A stretch of 64,000 nucleotides of DNA from Lasioglossum baleicum (Eukaryota > Arthropoda > Insecta > Hymenoptera > Halictidae): NCBI RefSeq assembly GCF_051020765.1, contig NW_027469182.1:186001-250000 (forward strand). The letters are read 5' to 3'. The position numbers were made by a program, and so were the translations under genes. Positions 37,604 through 50,600 of this stretch are shown piece by piece (position 1 is the stretch's first letter; every line of letters begins with the position of its first letter). The notes under the pieces are model-generated. The model made no database searches, was not told the DNA's origin, and worked only from the letters and a program-made list of their open reading frames with translations.

Positions 37604-39771
37604 TCAATTTTCACGGGAACCGTGGGTTGTACGAAAAATAGTAATATAACATATATAATGCGGAATTTGAAAATCTACAGGAATTGGAAGACAGAAATGC
37701 GGTGGGATAAGTAGTTTAGAAGATATTCGAGCAAAATGAGTTATAAAACAACGTTTTCTCAATTTTCTCGGAAACTGTGGATTGTACGAAAAAAAGTAAT
37801 GTGACATAAAAAATGCGGAATGTGAAAATCTACAGGAATTGTCAAACAGAAATGCGGTGGGATAAGTAGTTTAGAAGATATTTGAGCAAAATGAGTTATA
37901 AAACAACGTTTTCTCAATTTTCTCGGAAACTGTGGATTGTACGAAAAAAAGTAATGTGACATAAAAAATGCGGAATGTGAAAATCTACTGGAATTGGAAG
38001 ACAGAAATGCGGTGGGATAAGTAGTTTAGAAGATATTCGAGCAAAATGAGTTTAAAAACAACGTTTTCTCAATTTTCTCGGGAACCGTGGGTTGTACGAA
38101 AAAAGTAATATGACATAAAACATGCGGAATGTGAAAATCTACAGGAATTGTCAAACAGAAATGCGGTGGGATAAGTAGTTTAGAAGACATTCGAGCAAAA
38201 TGAGTTTAAAAACAACGTTTTCTCAATTTTCTCGGCAACCGTGGGCTGTAAGAAAAAAAGTAATATAACATAAATAATGCGGAACGTGAAAATATACAGG
38301 AATTGTCAAAGAGAAATGCGGTGGGATGAGTAGTTTAGAAGATATTCGAGCAAAATGAGTGTAAAAACAACGTTTTCTCAATTTTCTCGGAAACTGTGGA
38401 TTGTACGAAAAAAGTAATATGACATAAAAGATGCGGAATGTGAAAATCTACAGGAATTGTCAAACAGAAATGCGGTGGGATAAGTAGTTTAGAAGATATT
38501 CGAGCAAAATGAGTTTAAAAAAAACGTTTTCTCAATTTTCTCGGCAACCGTGGGCTGTAAGAAAAAAAGTAATATAACATAAATAATGCGGAACGTGAAA
38601 ATATACAGGAATTGTCAAAGAGAAATGCGGTGGGATAAGTAGTTTAGAAGATATTCGAGCAAAATGAGTGTAAAAACAACGTTTTCTCAATTTTCTCGGA
38701 AACTGTGGATCGTACGAAAAAAAAGTAATGTGACATAAAAAATGCGGAATGTGAAAATCTACAGGAATTGTCAAACAGAAATGCGGTGGGATAAGTAGTT
38801 TAGAAGATATTCGAGCAAAATGAGTTTAAAAACCACGTTTTCTCAATTTTCACGGGAACCGTGGGTTGTAAGAAAAAACGTAATATAACATAAATAATGC
38901 GGAATGTGAAAATCTACTGGAATTGGAAGACAGAAATGCGGTGGGATAAGTAGTTTAGAAGATATTCGAGCAAAATGAGTTTAAAAACAACGTTTTCTCA
39001 ATTTTCTCGGGAACCGTGGGTTGTACGAAAAAAGTAATATGACATAAAAGATGCGGAATGTGAAAATCTACAGGAATTGTCAAACAGAAATGCGGTGGGA
39101 TAAGTAGTTTAGAAGATATTCGAGCAAAATGAGTTTAAAAAAAACGTTTTCTCAATTTTCTCGGCAACCGTGGGCTGTAAGAAAAAAAGTAATATAACAT
39201 AAATAATGCGGAACGTGAAAATCTACAGGAATTGTCAAAGAGAAATGCGGTGGGATAAGTAGTTTAGAAGATATTCGAGCAAAATGAGTGTAAAAACAAC
39301 GTTCTCTCAATTTTCTCGGAAACTGTGGATCGTACGAAAAAAAAGTAATGTGACATAAAAAATGCGGAATGTGAAAATCTACAGGAATTGTCAAACAGAA
39401 ATGCGGTGGGATAAGTAGTTTAGAAGATATTCGAGCAAAATGAGTTTAAAAACCACGTTTTCTCAATTTTCACGGGAACCGTGGGTTGTAAGAAAAAACG
39501 TAATATAACATAAATAATGCGGAATGTGAAAATCTACTGGAATTGGAAGACAGAAATGCGGTGGGATAAGTAGTTTAGAAGATATTCGAGCAAAATGAGT
39601 TTAAAAACAACGTTTTCTCAATTTTCTCGGGAACCGTGGGTTGTACGAAAAAAGTAATATGACATAAAAGATGCGGAATGTGAAAATCTACAGGAATTGT
39701 CAAACAGAAATGCGGTGGGATAAGTAGTTTAGAAGATATTCGAGCAAAATGAGTTTAAAAACAACGTTTTC
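37604..39771 (+). repeat. 14-mer higher-order unit, copy 2 (2168 bp)
   Basis: This is a tandem copy of 35436-37603 with the same monomer order, including chimeric monomer X (38384-38420). Private changes include gatatttgagc (about 37877), cataaaacatgcgg (about 38115) and acgttctctc (about 39299). Both copies carry the shared variant gaagacattcg (about 36016 and 38184). After 39771 the array switches to a D-led series instead of a third E-led copy. Confidence 0.9.
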
Positions 39772-40860
39772 TCAATTTTCTCGGCAACCGTGGGCTGTAA
39801 GAAAAAAAGTAATATAACATAAATAATGCGGAACGTGAAAATATACAGGAATTGTCAAAGAGAAATGCGGTGGGATGAGTAGTTTAGAAGATATTCGAGC
39901 AAAATGAGTGTAAAAACAACGTTTTCTCAATTTTCTCGGAAACTGTGGATTGTACGAAAAAAAGTAATGTGACATAAAAAATGCGGAATGTGAAAATCTA
40001 CAGGAATTGTCAAACAGAAATGCGGTGGGATAAGTAGTTTAGAAGATATTCGAGCAAAATGAGTTTAAAAACCACGTTTTCTCAATTTTCACGGGAACCG
40101 TGGGTTGTAAGAAAAAACGTAATATAACATAAATGATGCGGAATGTGAAAATCTACTGCAATTGGAAGACAGAAATGCGGTGGGATAAGTAGTTTAGAAG
40201 ATATTCGAGCAAAATGAGTTTAAAAACAACGTTTTCTCAATTTTCTCGGGAACCGTGGGTTGTACGAAAAAAGTAATATGACATAAAAGATGCGGAATGT
40301 GAAAATCTACAGGAATTGTCAAACAGAAATGCGGTGGGATAAGTAGTTTAGAAGATATTCGAGCAAAATGAGTGTAAAAACAACGTTTTCTCAATTTTCT
40401 CGGAAACTGTGGATCGTACGAAAAAAAAGTAATGTGACATAAAAAATGCGGAATGTGAAAATCTACAGGAATTGTCAAACAGAAATGCGGTGGGATAAGT
40501 AGTTTAGAAGATATTCGAGCAAAATGAGTTTAAAAACCACGTTTTCTCAATTTTCACGGGAACCGTGGGTTGTAAGAAAAAACGTAATATAACATAAATA
40601 ATGCGGAATGTGAAAATCTACTGGAATTGGAAGACAGAAATGCGGTGTTATAAGTAGTTTAGAAGATATTCGAGCAAAATGAGTTTAAAAACAACGTTTT
40701 CTCAATTTTCTCGGGAACCGTGGGTTGTACGAAAAAAGTAATATGACATAAAAGATGCGGAATGTGAAAATCTACAGGAATTGTCAAACAGAAATGCGGT
40801 GGGATAAGTAGTTTAGAAGATATTCGAGCAAAATGAGTATAAAAACCACGTTTTCTCAAT
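39772..40860 (+). repeat. Block D-C-B-A-F-B-A found three times in the window
   Basis: The series beginning with D at 39772 recurs at 52012 (offset 12240 bp) and at 61771 (offset 21999 bp). The rare variant gcggtgttataagtag (normally gcggtgggataagtag) marks one monomer in each copy, near 40643, 52883 and 62643. The copies continue differently: here into A-E-C, at 52 kb through an A/B hybrid into another series, and at 62 kb to the array end. Confidence 0.85.
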
Positions 40861-41939
40861 TTTCACGGGAACCGTGGGTTGTACGAAAAATAGTAATATA
40901 ACATATATAATGCGGAATTTGAAAATCTACAGGAATTGGAAGACAGAAATGCGGTGGGATAAGTAGTTTAGAAGACATTCGAGCAAAATGAGTTATAAAA
41001 CAACGTTTTCTCAATTTTCTCGGAAACTGTGGATTGTACGAAAAAAAGTAATGTGACATAAAAAATGCGGAATGTGAAAATCTACAGGAATTGTCAAACA
41101 GAAATGCGGTGGGATAAGTAGTTTAGAAGATATTCAAGCAAAATGAGTTATAAAACAACGTTTCCTCAATTTTCTCGGAAACTGTGGATTGTACGAAAAA
41201 AAGTAATGTGACATAAAAAATGCGGAATGTGAAAATCTACAGGAATTGTCAAACAGAAATGCGGTGGGATAAGTAGTTTAGAAGATATTCGAGCAAAATG
41301 AGTTTAAAAACCACGTTTTCTCAATTTTCACGGGAACCGTGGGTTGTAAGAAAAAACGTAATATAACATAAATGATGCGGAATGTGAAAATCTACTGGAA
41401 TTGGAAGACAGAAATGCGGTGGGATAAGTAGTTTAGAAGATATTCGAGCAAAATGAGTTATAAAACAACGTTTTCTCAATTTTCTCGGAAACTGTGGATT
41501 GCACGAAAAAAAGTAATGTGACATAAAAAATGCGGAATGTGAAAATCTACAGGAATTGTCAAACAGAAATGCGGTGGGATAAGTAGTTTAGAAGATATTC
41601 GAGCAAAATGAGTTATAAAACAACGTTTTCTCAATTTTCTCGGAAACTGTGGATTGTACGAAAAAAAGTAATGTGACATAAAAAATGCGGAATGTGAAAA
41701 TCTACTGGAATTGGAAGACAGAAATGCGGTGGGATAAGTAGTTTAGAAGATATTCGAGCAAAATGAGTTTAAAAACAACGTTTTCTCAATTTTCTCGGGA
41801 ACCGTGGGTTGTACGAAAAAAGTAATATGACATAAAAGATGCGGAATGTGAAAATCTACAGGAATTGTCAAACAGAAATGCGGTGGGATAAGTAGTTTAG
41901 AAGATATTCGAGCAAAATGAGTTTAAAAAAAACGTTTTC

Positions 41940-44900
41940 TCAATTTTCTCGGCAACCGTGAGCTGTAAGAAAAAAAGTAATATAACATAAATAATGCGGA
42001 ACGTGAAAATATACAGGAATTGTCAAAGAGAAATGCGGTGGGATAAGTAGTTTAGAAGATATTCGAGCAAAATGAGTGTAAAAACAACGTTTTCTCAATT
42101 TTCTCGGAAACTGTGGATCGTACGAAAAAAAAGTAATGTGACATAAAAAATGCGGAATGTGAAAATCTACAGGAATTGTCAAACAGAAATGCGGTGGGAT
42201 AAGTAGTTTAGAAGATATTCGAGCAAAATGAGTTTAAAAACCACGTTTTCTCAATTTTCACGGGAACCGTGGGTTGTAAGAAAAAACGTAATATAACATA
42301 AATAATGCGGAATGTGAAAATCTACTGGAATTGGAAGACAGAAATGCGGTGGGATAAGTAGTTTAGAAGATATTCGAGCAAAATGAGTTTAAAAACAACG
42401 TTTTCTCAATTTTCTCGGAAACTGTGGATTGTACGAAAAAAAGTAATGTGACATAAAAAATGCGGAATGTGAAAATCTACAGGAATTGTCAAACAGAAAT
42501 GCGGTGGGATAAGTAGTTTAGAAGATATTCGAGCAAAATGAGTTTAAAAACAACGTTTTCTCAATTTTCTCGGCAACCGTGGGCTGTAAGAAAAAAAGTA
42601 ATATAACATAAATAATGCGGAACGTGAAAATATACAGGAATTGTCAAAGAGAAATGCGGTGGGATAAGTAGTTTAGAAGATATTCGAGCAAAATGAGTGT
42701 AAAAACAACGTTTTCTCAATTTTCTCGGAAACTGTGGATCGTACGAAAAAAAGTATTGTGACATAAAAAATGCGGAATGTGAAAATCTACTGGAATTGGA
42801 AGACAGAAATGCGGTGGGATAAGTAGTTTAGAAGATATTCGAGCAAAATGAGTTTAAAAACAACGTTTTCTCAATTTTCTCGGGAACCGTGGGTTGTACG
42901 AAAAAAGTAATATGACATAAAAGATGCGGAATGTGAAAATCTACAGGAATTGTCAAACAGAAATGCGGTGGGATAAGTAGTTTAGAAGATATTCGAGCAA
43001 AATGAGTTTAAAAACCACGTTTTCTCAATTTTTACGGGAACCGTGGGTTGTACGAAAAATAGTAATATAACATATATAATGCGGAATTTGAAAATCTACA
43101 GGAATTGGAAGACAGAAATGCGGTGGGATAAGTAGTTTAGAAGATATTCGAGCAAAATGAGTTATAAAACAACGTTTTCTCAATTTTCTCGGAAACTGTG
43201 GATTGTACGAAAAAAAGTAATGTGACATAAAAAATGCGGAATGTGAAAATCTACAGGAATTGTCAAACAGAAATGCGGTGGGATAAGTAGTTTAGAAGAT
43301 ATTCGAGCAAAATGAGTTATAAAACAACGTTTTCTCAATTTTCTCGGAAACTGTGGATTGTACGAAAAAAAGTAATGTGACATAAAAAATGCGGAATGTG
43401 AAAATCTACTGGAATTGGAAGACAGAAATGCGGTGGGATAAGTAGTTTAGAAGATATTCGAGCAAAATGAGTTTAAAAACAACGTTTTCTCAATTTTCTC
43501 GGGAACCGTGGGTTGTACGAAAAAAGTAATATGACATAAAAGATGCGGAATGTGAAAATCTACAGGAATTGTCAAACAGAAATTGCGGTGGGATAAGTAG
43601 TTTAGAAGATATTCGAGCAAAATGAGTTTAAAAACCACGTTTTCTCAATTTTTACGGGAACCGTGGGTTGTACGAAAAATAGTAATATAACATATATAAT
43701 GCGGAATTTGAAAATCTACAGGAATTGGAAGACAGAAATGCGGTGGGATAAGTAGTTTAGAAGATATTCGAGCAAAATGAGTTTAAAAACAACGTTTTCT
43801 CAATTTTCTCGGCAACCGTGGGCTGTAAGAAAAAAAGTAATATAACATAAATAATGCGGAACGTGAAAATATACAGGAATTGTCAAAGAGAAATGCGGTG
43901 GGATAAGTAGTTTAGAAGATATTCGAGCAAAATGAGTGTAAAAACAACGTTTTCTCAATTTTCTCGGAAACTGTGGATCGTACGAAAAAAAAGTAATGTG
44001 ACATAAAAAATGCGGAATGTGAAAATCTACAGGAATTGTCAAACAGAAATGCGGTGGGATAAGTAGTTTAGAAGATATTCGAGCAAAATGAGTTTAAAAA
44101 CCACGTTTTCTCAATTTTCACGGGAACCGTGGGTTGTAAGAAAAAACGTAATATAACATAAATAATGCGGAATGTGAAAATCTACTGGAATTGGAAGACA
44201 GAAATGCGGTGGGATAAGTAGTTTAGAAGATATTCGAGCAAAATGAGTTTAAAAACAACGTTTTCTCAATTTTCTCGGAAACTGTGGATTGTACGAAAAA
44301 AAGTAATGTGACATAAAAAATGCGGAATGTGAAAATCTACAGGAATTGTCAAACAGAAATGCGGTGGGATAAGTAGTTTAGAAGATATTCGACCAAAATG
44401 AGTTTAAAAACAACGTTTTCTCAATTTTCTCGGCAACCGTGGGCTGTAAGAAAAAAAGTAATATAACATAAATAATGCGGAACGTGAAAATATACAGGAA
44501 TTGTCAAAGAGAAATGCGGTGGGATAAGTAGTTTAGAAGATATTCGAGCAAAATGAGTGTAAAAACAACGTTTTCTCAATTTTCTCGGAAACTGTGGATC
44601 GTACGAAAAAAAGTATTGTGACATAAAAAATGCGGAATGTGAAAATCTACTGGAATTGGAAGACAGAAATGCGGTGGGATAAGTAGTTTAGAAGATATTC
44701 GAGCAAAATGAGTTTAAAAACAACGTTTTCTCAATTTTCTCGGGAACCGTGGGTTGTACGAAAAAAGTAATATGACATAAAAGATGCGGAATGTGAAAAT
44801 CTACAGGAATTGTCAAACAGAAATGCGGTGGGATAAGTAGTTTAGAAGATATTCGAGCAAAATGAGTTTAAAAAAAACGTTTTCTCAATTTTCTCGGCAA

Positions 44901-45503
44901 CCGTGGGCTGTAAGAAAAAAAGTAATATAACATAAATAATGCGGAACGTGAAAATATACAGGAATTGTCAAAGAGAAATGCGGTGGGATAAGTAGTTTAG
45001 AAGATATTCGAGCAAAATGAGTTATAAAACAACGTTTTCTCAATTTTCTCGGAAACTGTGGATTGTACGAAAAAAAGTAATGTGACATAAAAAATGCGGA
45101 ATGTGAAAATCTACAGGAATTGTCAAACAGAAATGCGGTGGGATAAGTAGTTTAGAAGATATTCGAGCAAAATGAGTTATAAAACAACGTTTTCTCAATT
45201 TTCTCGGAAACTGTGGATTGTACGAAAAAAAGTAATGTGACATAAAAAATGCGGAATGTGAAAATCTACTGGAATTGGAAGACAGAAATGCGGTGGGATA
45301 AGTAGTTTAGAAGATTTTCGAGCAAAATGAGTTTAAAAACAACGTTTTCTCAATTTTCTCGGGAACCGTGGGTTGTACGAAAAAAGTAATATGACATAAA
45401 AGATGCGGAATGTGAAAATCTACAGGAATTGTCAAACAGAAATGCGGTGGGATAAGTAGTTTAGAAGATATTCGAGCAAAATGAGTTTAAAAACAACGTT
45501 TTC
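41940..45503 (+). repeat. 12-mer and 11-mer units built on D-F-B-C-D-F'
   Basis: The series D, F, B, C, D, F' starts at 41940, 43800 and 45504. The first interval (1860 bp, 12 monomers) continues with A, E', C, C, A, E', where E' has tttttacggg. The second (1704 bp, 11 monomers) continues with A, D, C, C, A. F' is recognised by gtattgtgac, at about 42755 and 44615. A one-base insertion (aaattgcggtggg) lies at about 43581. The two unit lengths differ by one monomer, showing slippage or exchange in register. Confidence 0.83.
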
Positions 45504-47673
45504 TCAATTTTCTCGGCAACCGTGGGCTGTAAGAAAAAAAGTAATATAACATAAATAATGCGGAACGTGAAAATATACAGGAATTGTCAAAGAGAAATGC
45601 GGTGGGATAAGTAGTTTAGAAGATATTCGAGCAAAATGAGTGTAAAAACAACGTTTTCTCAATTTTCTCGGAAACTGTGGATCGTACGAAAAAAAAGTAA
45701 TGTGACATAAAAAATGCGGAATGTGAAAATCTACAGGAATTGTCAAACAGAAATGCGGTGGGATAAGTAGTTTAGAAGATATTCGAGCAAAATGAGTTTA
45801 AAAACCACGTTTTCTCAATTTTCACGGGAACCGTGGGTTGTAAGAAAAAACGTAATATAACATAAATAATGCGGAATGTGAAAATCTACTGGAATTGGAA
45901 GACAGAAATGCGGTGGGATAAGTAGTTTAGAAGATATTCGAGCAAAATGAGTTTAAAAACAACGTTTTCTCAATTTTCTCGGAAACTGTGGATTGTACGA
46001 AAAAAAGTAATGTGACATAAAAAATGCGGAATGTGAAAATCTACAGGAATTGTCAAACAGAAATGCGGTGGGATAAGTAGTTTAGAAGATATTCGAGCAA
46101 AATGAGTTTAAAAACAACGTTTTCTCAATTTTCTCGGCAACCGTGGGCTGTAAGAAAAAAAGTAATATAACATAAATAATGCGGAACGTGAAAATATACA
46201 GGAATTGTCAAAGAGAAATGCGGTGGGATAAGTAGTTTAGAAGATATTCGAGCAAAATGAGTGTAAAAACAACGTTTTCTCAATTTTCTCGGAAACTGTG
46301 GATCGTACGAAAAAAAGTATTGTGACATAAAAAATGCGGAATGTGAAAATCTACTGGAATTGGAAGACAGAAATGCGGTGGGATAAGTAGTTTAGAAGAT
46401 ATTCGAGCAAAATGAGTTTAAAAACTACGTTTTCTCAATTTTCTCGGGAACCGTGGGTTGTACGAAAAAAGTAATATGACATAAAAGATGCGGAATGTGA
46501 AAATCTACAGGAATTGTCAAACAGAAATGCGGTGGGATAAGTAGTTTAGAAGATATTCGAGCAAAATGAGTTTAAAAACAACGTTTTCTCAATTTTCTCG
46601 GCAACCGTGGGCTGTAAGAAAAAAAGTAATATAACATAAATAATGCGGAACGTGAAAATATACAGGAATTGTCAAAGAGAAATGCGGTGGGATAAGTAGT
46701 TTAGAAGATATTCGAGCAAAATGAGTGTAAAAACAACGTTTTCTCAATTTTCTCGGAAACTGTGGATCGTACGAAAAAAAAGTAATGTGACATAAAAAAT
46801 GCGGAATGTGAAAATCTACAGGAATTGTCAAACAGAAATGCGGTGGGATAAGTAGTTTAGAAGATATTCGAGCAAAATGAGTTTAAAAACCACGTTTTCT
46901 CAATTTTCACGGGAACCGTGGGTTGTAAGAAAAAACGTAATATAACATAAATAATGCGGAATGTGAAAATCTACTGGAATTGGAAGACAGAAATGCGGTG
47001 GGATAAGTAGTTTAGAAGATATTCGAGCAAAATGAGTTTAAAAACAACGTTTTCTCAATTTTCTCGGAAACTGTGGATTGTACGAAAAAAAGTAATGTGA
47101 CATAAAAAATGCGGAATGTGAAAATCTACAGGAATTGTCAAACAGAAATGCGGTGGGATAAGTAGTTTAGAAGATATTCGAGCAAAATGAGTTTAAAAAC
47201 AACGTTTTCTCAATTTTCTCGGCAACCGTGGGCTGTAAGAAAAAAAGTAATATAACATAAATAATGCGGAACGTGAAAATATACAGGAATTGTCAAAGAG
47301 AAATGCGGTGGGATAAGTAGTTTAGAAGATATTCGAGCAAAATGAGTGTAAAAACAACGTTTTCTCAATTTTCTCGGAAACTGTGGATCGTACGAAAAAA
47401 AGTATTGTGACATAAAAAATGCGGAATGTGAAAATCTACTGGAATTGGAAGACAGAAATGCGGTGGGATAAGTAGTTTAGAAGATATTCGAGCAAAATGA
47501 GTTTAAAAAAAACGTTTTCTCAATTTTCTCGGCAACCGTGGGCTGTAAGAAAAAAAGTAATATAACATAAATAATGCGGAACGTGAAAATATACAGGAAT
47601 TGTCAAAGAGAAATGCGGTGGGATAAGTAGTTTAGAAGATATTCGAGCAAAATGAGTGTAAAAACAACGTTTT
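45504..47673 (+). repeat. 7-mer higher-order unit D-F-B-C-D-F'-A, tandem
   Basis: The unit at 45504-46588 (1085 bp) is followed by a second D-led series at 46589 with the same D-F-B-C-D-F' order, which then returns to D at 47520 without the A unit. The marker gtattgtgac of F' occurs at about 46318 and 47403. The second copy is therefore truncated by one monomer relative to the first. Confidence 0.85.
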
Positions 47674-47799
47674 CTCAATTTTCTCGGAAACTGTGGATCG
47701 TACGAAAAAAAAGTAATGTGACATAAAAAATGCGGAATGTGAAAATCTACAGGAATTGTCAAACAGAAATGCGGTGGGATAAGTAGTTTAGAAGATATT

Positions 47800-49250
47800 C
47801 GAGCAAAATGAGTTTAAATACCACGTTTTCTCAATTTTCACGGGAACCGTGGGTTGTAAGAAAAAACGTAATATAACATAAATAATGCCGAATGTGAAAA
47901 TCTACTGGAATTGGAAGACAGAAATGCGGTGGGATAAGTAGTTTAGAAGATATTCGAGCAAAATGAGTTTAAAAACAACGTTTTCTCAATTTTCTCGGGA
48001 ACCGTGGGTTGTACGAAAAAAGTAATATGACATAAAAGATGCGGAATGTGAAAATCTACAGGAATTGTCAAACAGAAATGCGGTGGGATAAGTAGTTTAG
48101 AAGATATTCGAGCAAAATGAGTATAAAAACCACGTTTTCTCAATTTTCACGGGAACCGTGGGTTGTACGAAAAATAGTAATATAACATATATAATGCGGA
48201 ATTTGAAAATCTACAGGAATTGTCAAACAGAAATGCGGTGGGATAAGTAGTTTAGAAGATATTCGAGCAAAATGAGTTTAAAAACAACGTTTTCTCAATT
48301 TTCTCGGCAACCGTGGGCTGTAAGAAAAAAAGTAATATAACATAAATAATGCGGAACGTGAAAATATACAGGAATTGTCAAAGAGAAATGCGGTGGGATG
48401 AGTAGTTTAGAAGATATTCGAGCAAAATGAGTGTAAAAACTACGTTTTCTCAATTTTCTCGGAAACTGTGGATTGTACGAAAAAAAGTAATGTGACATAA
48501 AAAATGCGGAATGTGAAAATCTACAGGAATTGTCAAACAGAAATGCGGTGGGATAAGTAGTTTAGAAGATATTCGAGCAAAATGAGTTTAAAAACCACGT
48601 TTTCTCAATTTTCACGGGAACCGTGGGTTGTAAGAAAAAACGTAATATAACATAAATGATGCGGAATGTGAAAATCTACTGGAATTGGAAGACAGAAATG
48701 CGGTGGGATAAGTAGTTTAGAAGATATTCGAGCAAAATGAGTTTAAAAACAACGTTTTCTCAATTTTCTCGGGAACCGTGGGTTGTACGAAAAAAGTAAT
48801 ATGACATAAAAGATGCGGAATGTGAAAATCTACAGGAATTGTCAAACAGAAATGCGGTGGGATAAGTAGTTTAGAAGATATTCGAGCAAAATGAGTTTAA
48901 AAACAACGTTTTCTCAATTTTCTCGGCAACCGTGGGCTGTAAGAAAAAAAGTAATATAACATAAATAATGCGGAACGTGAAAATATACAGGAATTGTCAA
49001 AGAGAAATGCGGTGGGATGAGTAGTTTAGAAGATATTCGAGCAAAATGAGTGTAAAAACAACGTTTTCTCAATTTTCTCGGAAACTGTGGATTGTACGAA
49101 AAAAAGTAATGTGACATAAAAAATGCGGAATGTGAAAATCTACAGGAATTGTCAAACAGAAATGCGGTGGGATAAGTAGTTTAGAAGATATTCGAGCAAA
49201 ATGAGTTTAAAAACCACGTTTTCTCAATTTTCACGGGAACCGTGGGTTGT
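47800..49250 (+). repeat. Block duplicated at 50900-52350 (offset 3098 bp)
   Basis: Twenty-monomer offset (3098 bp). Shared rare variant: gtgtaaaaactacgtttt (about 48431 and 51530). The rightward limit is at about 49250, where copy 1 reads a B unit with cataaataatgcgg and copy 2 reads cataaatgatgcgg followed by ctactgcaattgg. Confidence 0.82.
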
Positions 49251-50600
49251 AAGAAAAAACGTAATATAACATAAATAATGCGGAATGTGAAAATCTACTG
49301 GAATTGGAAGACAGAAATGCGGTGGGATAAGTAGTTTAGAAGATATTCGAGCAAAATGAGTTTAAAAACAACGTTTTCTCAATTTTCTCGGAAACTGTGG
49401 ATTGTACGAAAAAAAGTAATGTGACATAAAAAATGCGGAATGTGAAAATCTACAGGAATTGTCAAACAGAAATGCGGTGGGATAAGTAGTTTAGAAGATA
49501 TTCGAGCAAAATGAGTTTAAAAACAACGTTTTCTCAATTTTCTCGGCAACCGTGGGCTGTAAGAAAAAAAGTAATATAACATAAATAATGCGGAACGTGA
49601 AAATATACAGGAATTGTCAAAGAGAAATGCGGTGGGATAAGTAGTTTAGAAGATATTCGAGCAAAATGAGTGTAAAAACAACGTTTTCTCAATTTTCTCG
49701 GAAACTGTGGATCGTACGAAAAAAAGTATTGTGACATAAAAAATGCGGAATGTGAAAATCTACTGGAATTGGAAGACAGAAATGCGGTGGGATAAGTAGT
49801 TTAGAAGATATTCGAGCAAAATGAGTTTAAAAACAACGTTTTCTCAATTTTCTCGGGAACCGTGGGTTGTACGAAAAAAGTAATATGACATAAAAGATGC
49901 GGAATGTGAAAATCTACAGGAATTGTCAAACAGAAATGCGGTGGGATAAGTAGTTTAGAAGATATTCGAGCAAAATGAGTTTAAAAAAAACGTTTTCTCA
50001 ATTTTCTCGGCAACCGTGGGCTGTAAGAAAAAAAGTAATATAACATAAATAATGCGGAACTTGAAAATATACAGGAATTGTCAAAGAGAAATGCGGTGGG
50101 ATAAGTAGTTTAGAAGATATTCGAGCAAAATGAGTGTAAAAACAACGTTTTCTCAATTTTCTCGGAAACTGTGGATCGTACGAAAAAAAAGTAATGTGAC
50201 ATAAAAAATGCGGAATGTGAAAATCTACAGGAATTGTCAAACAGAAATGCGGTGGGATAAGTAGTTTAGAAGATATTCGAGCAAAATGAGTTTAAAAACC
50301 ACGTTTTCTCAATTTTCACGGGAACCGTGGGTTGTAAGAAAAAACGTAATATAACATAAATAATGCGGAATGTGAAAATCTACTGGAATTGGAAGACAGA
50401 AATGCGGTGGGATAAGTAGTTTAGAAGATATTCGAGCAAAATGAGTTTAAAAACAACGTTTTCTCAATTTTCTCGGGAACCGTGGGTTGTACGAAAAAAG
50501 TAATATGACATAAAAGATGCGGAATGTGAAAATCTACAGGAATTGTCAAACAGAAATGCGGTGGGATAAGTAGTTTAGAAGATATTCGAGCAAAATGAGT
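49250..50600 (+). repeat. Block duplicated at 52970-54320 (offset 3718 bp)
   Basis: Twenty-four-monomer offset (3718 bp). Shared rare variants are gtattgtgac (about 49727 and 53444) and gcggaacttgaaaatata (about 50054 and 53772). The second copy has a private single-base deletion, ccgtggttgtaag, at about 54045. The left limit of the second copy is a chimeric monomer at 52952-52969. Confidence 0.84.

Noticed and set aside
43581..43590. Single-base insertion aaattgcggtggg, and the similar one-base deletion ccgtggttgtaag near 54045, as functional changes
   Set aside because: Isolated one-base indels in a non-coding satellite. They are useful as copy markers only, and may be sequencing errors.
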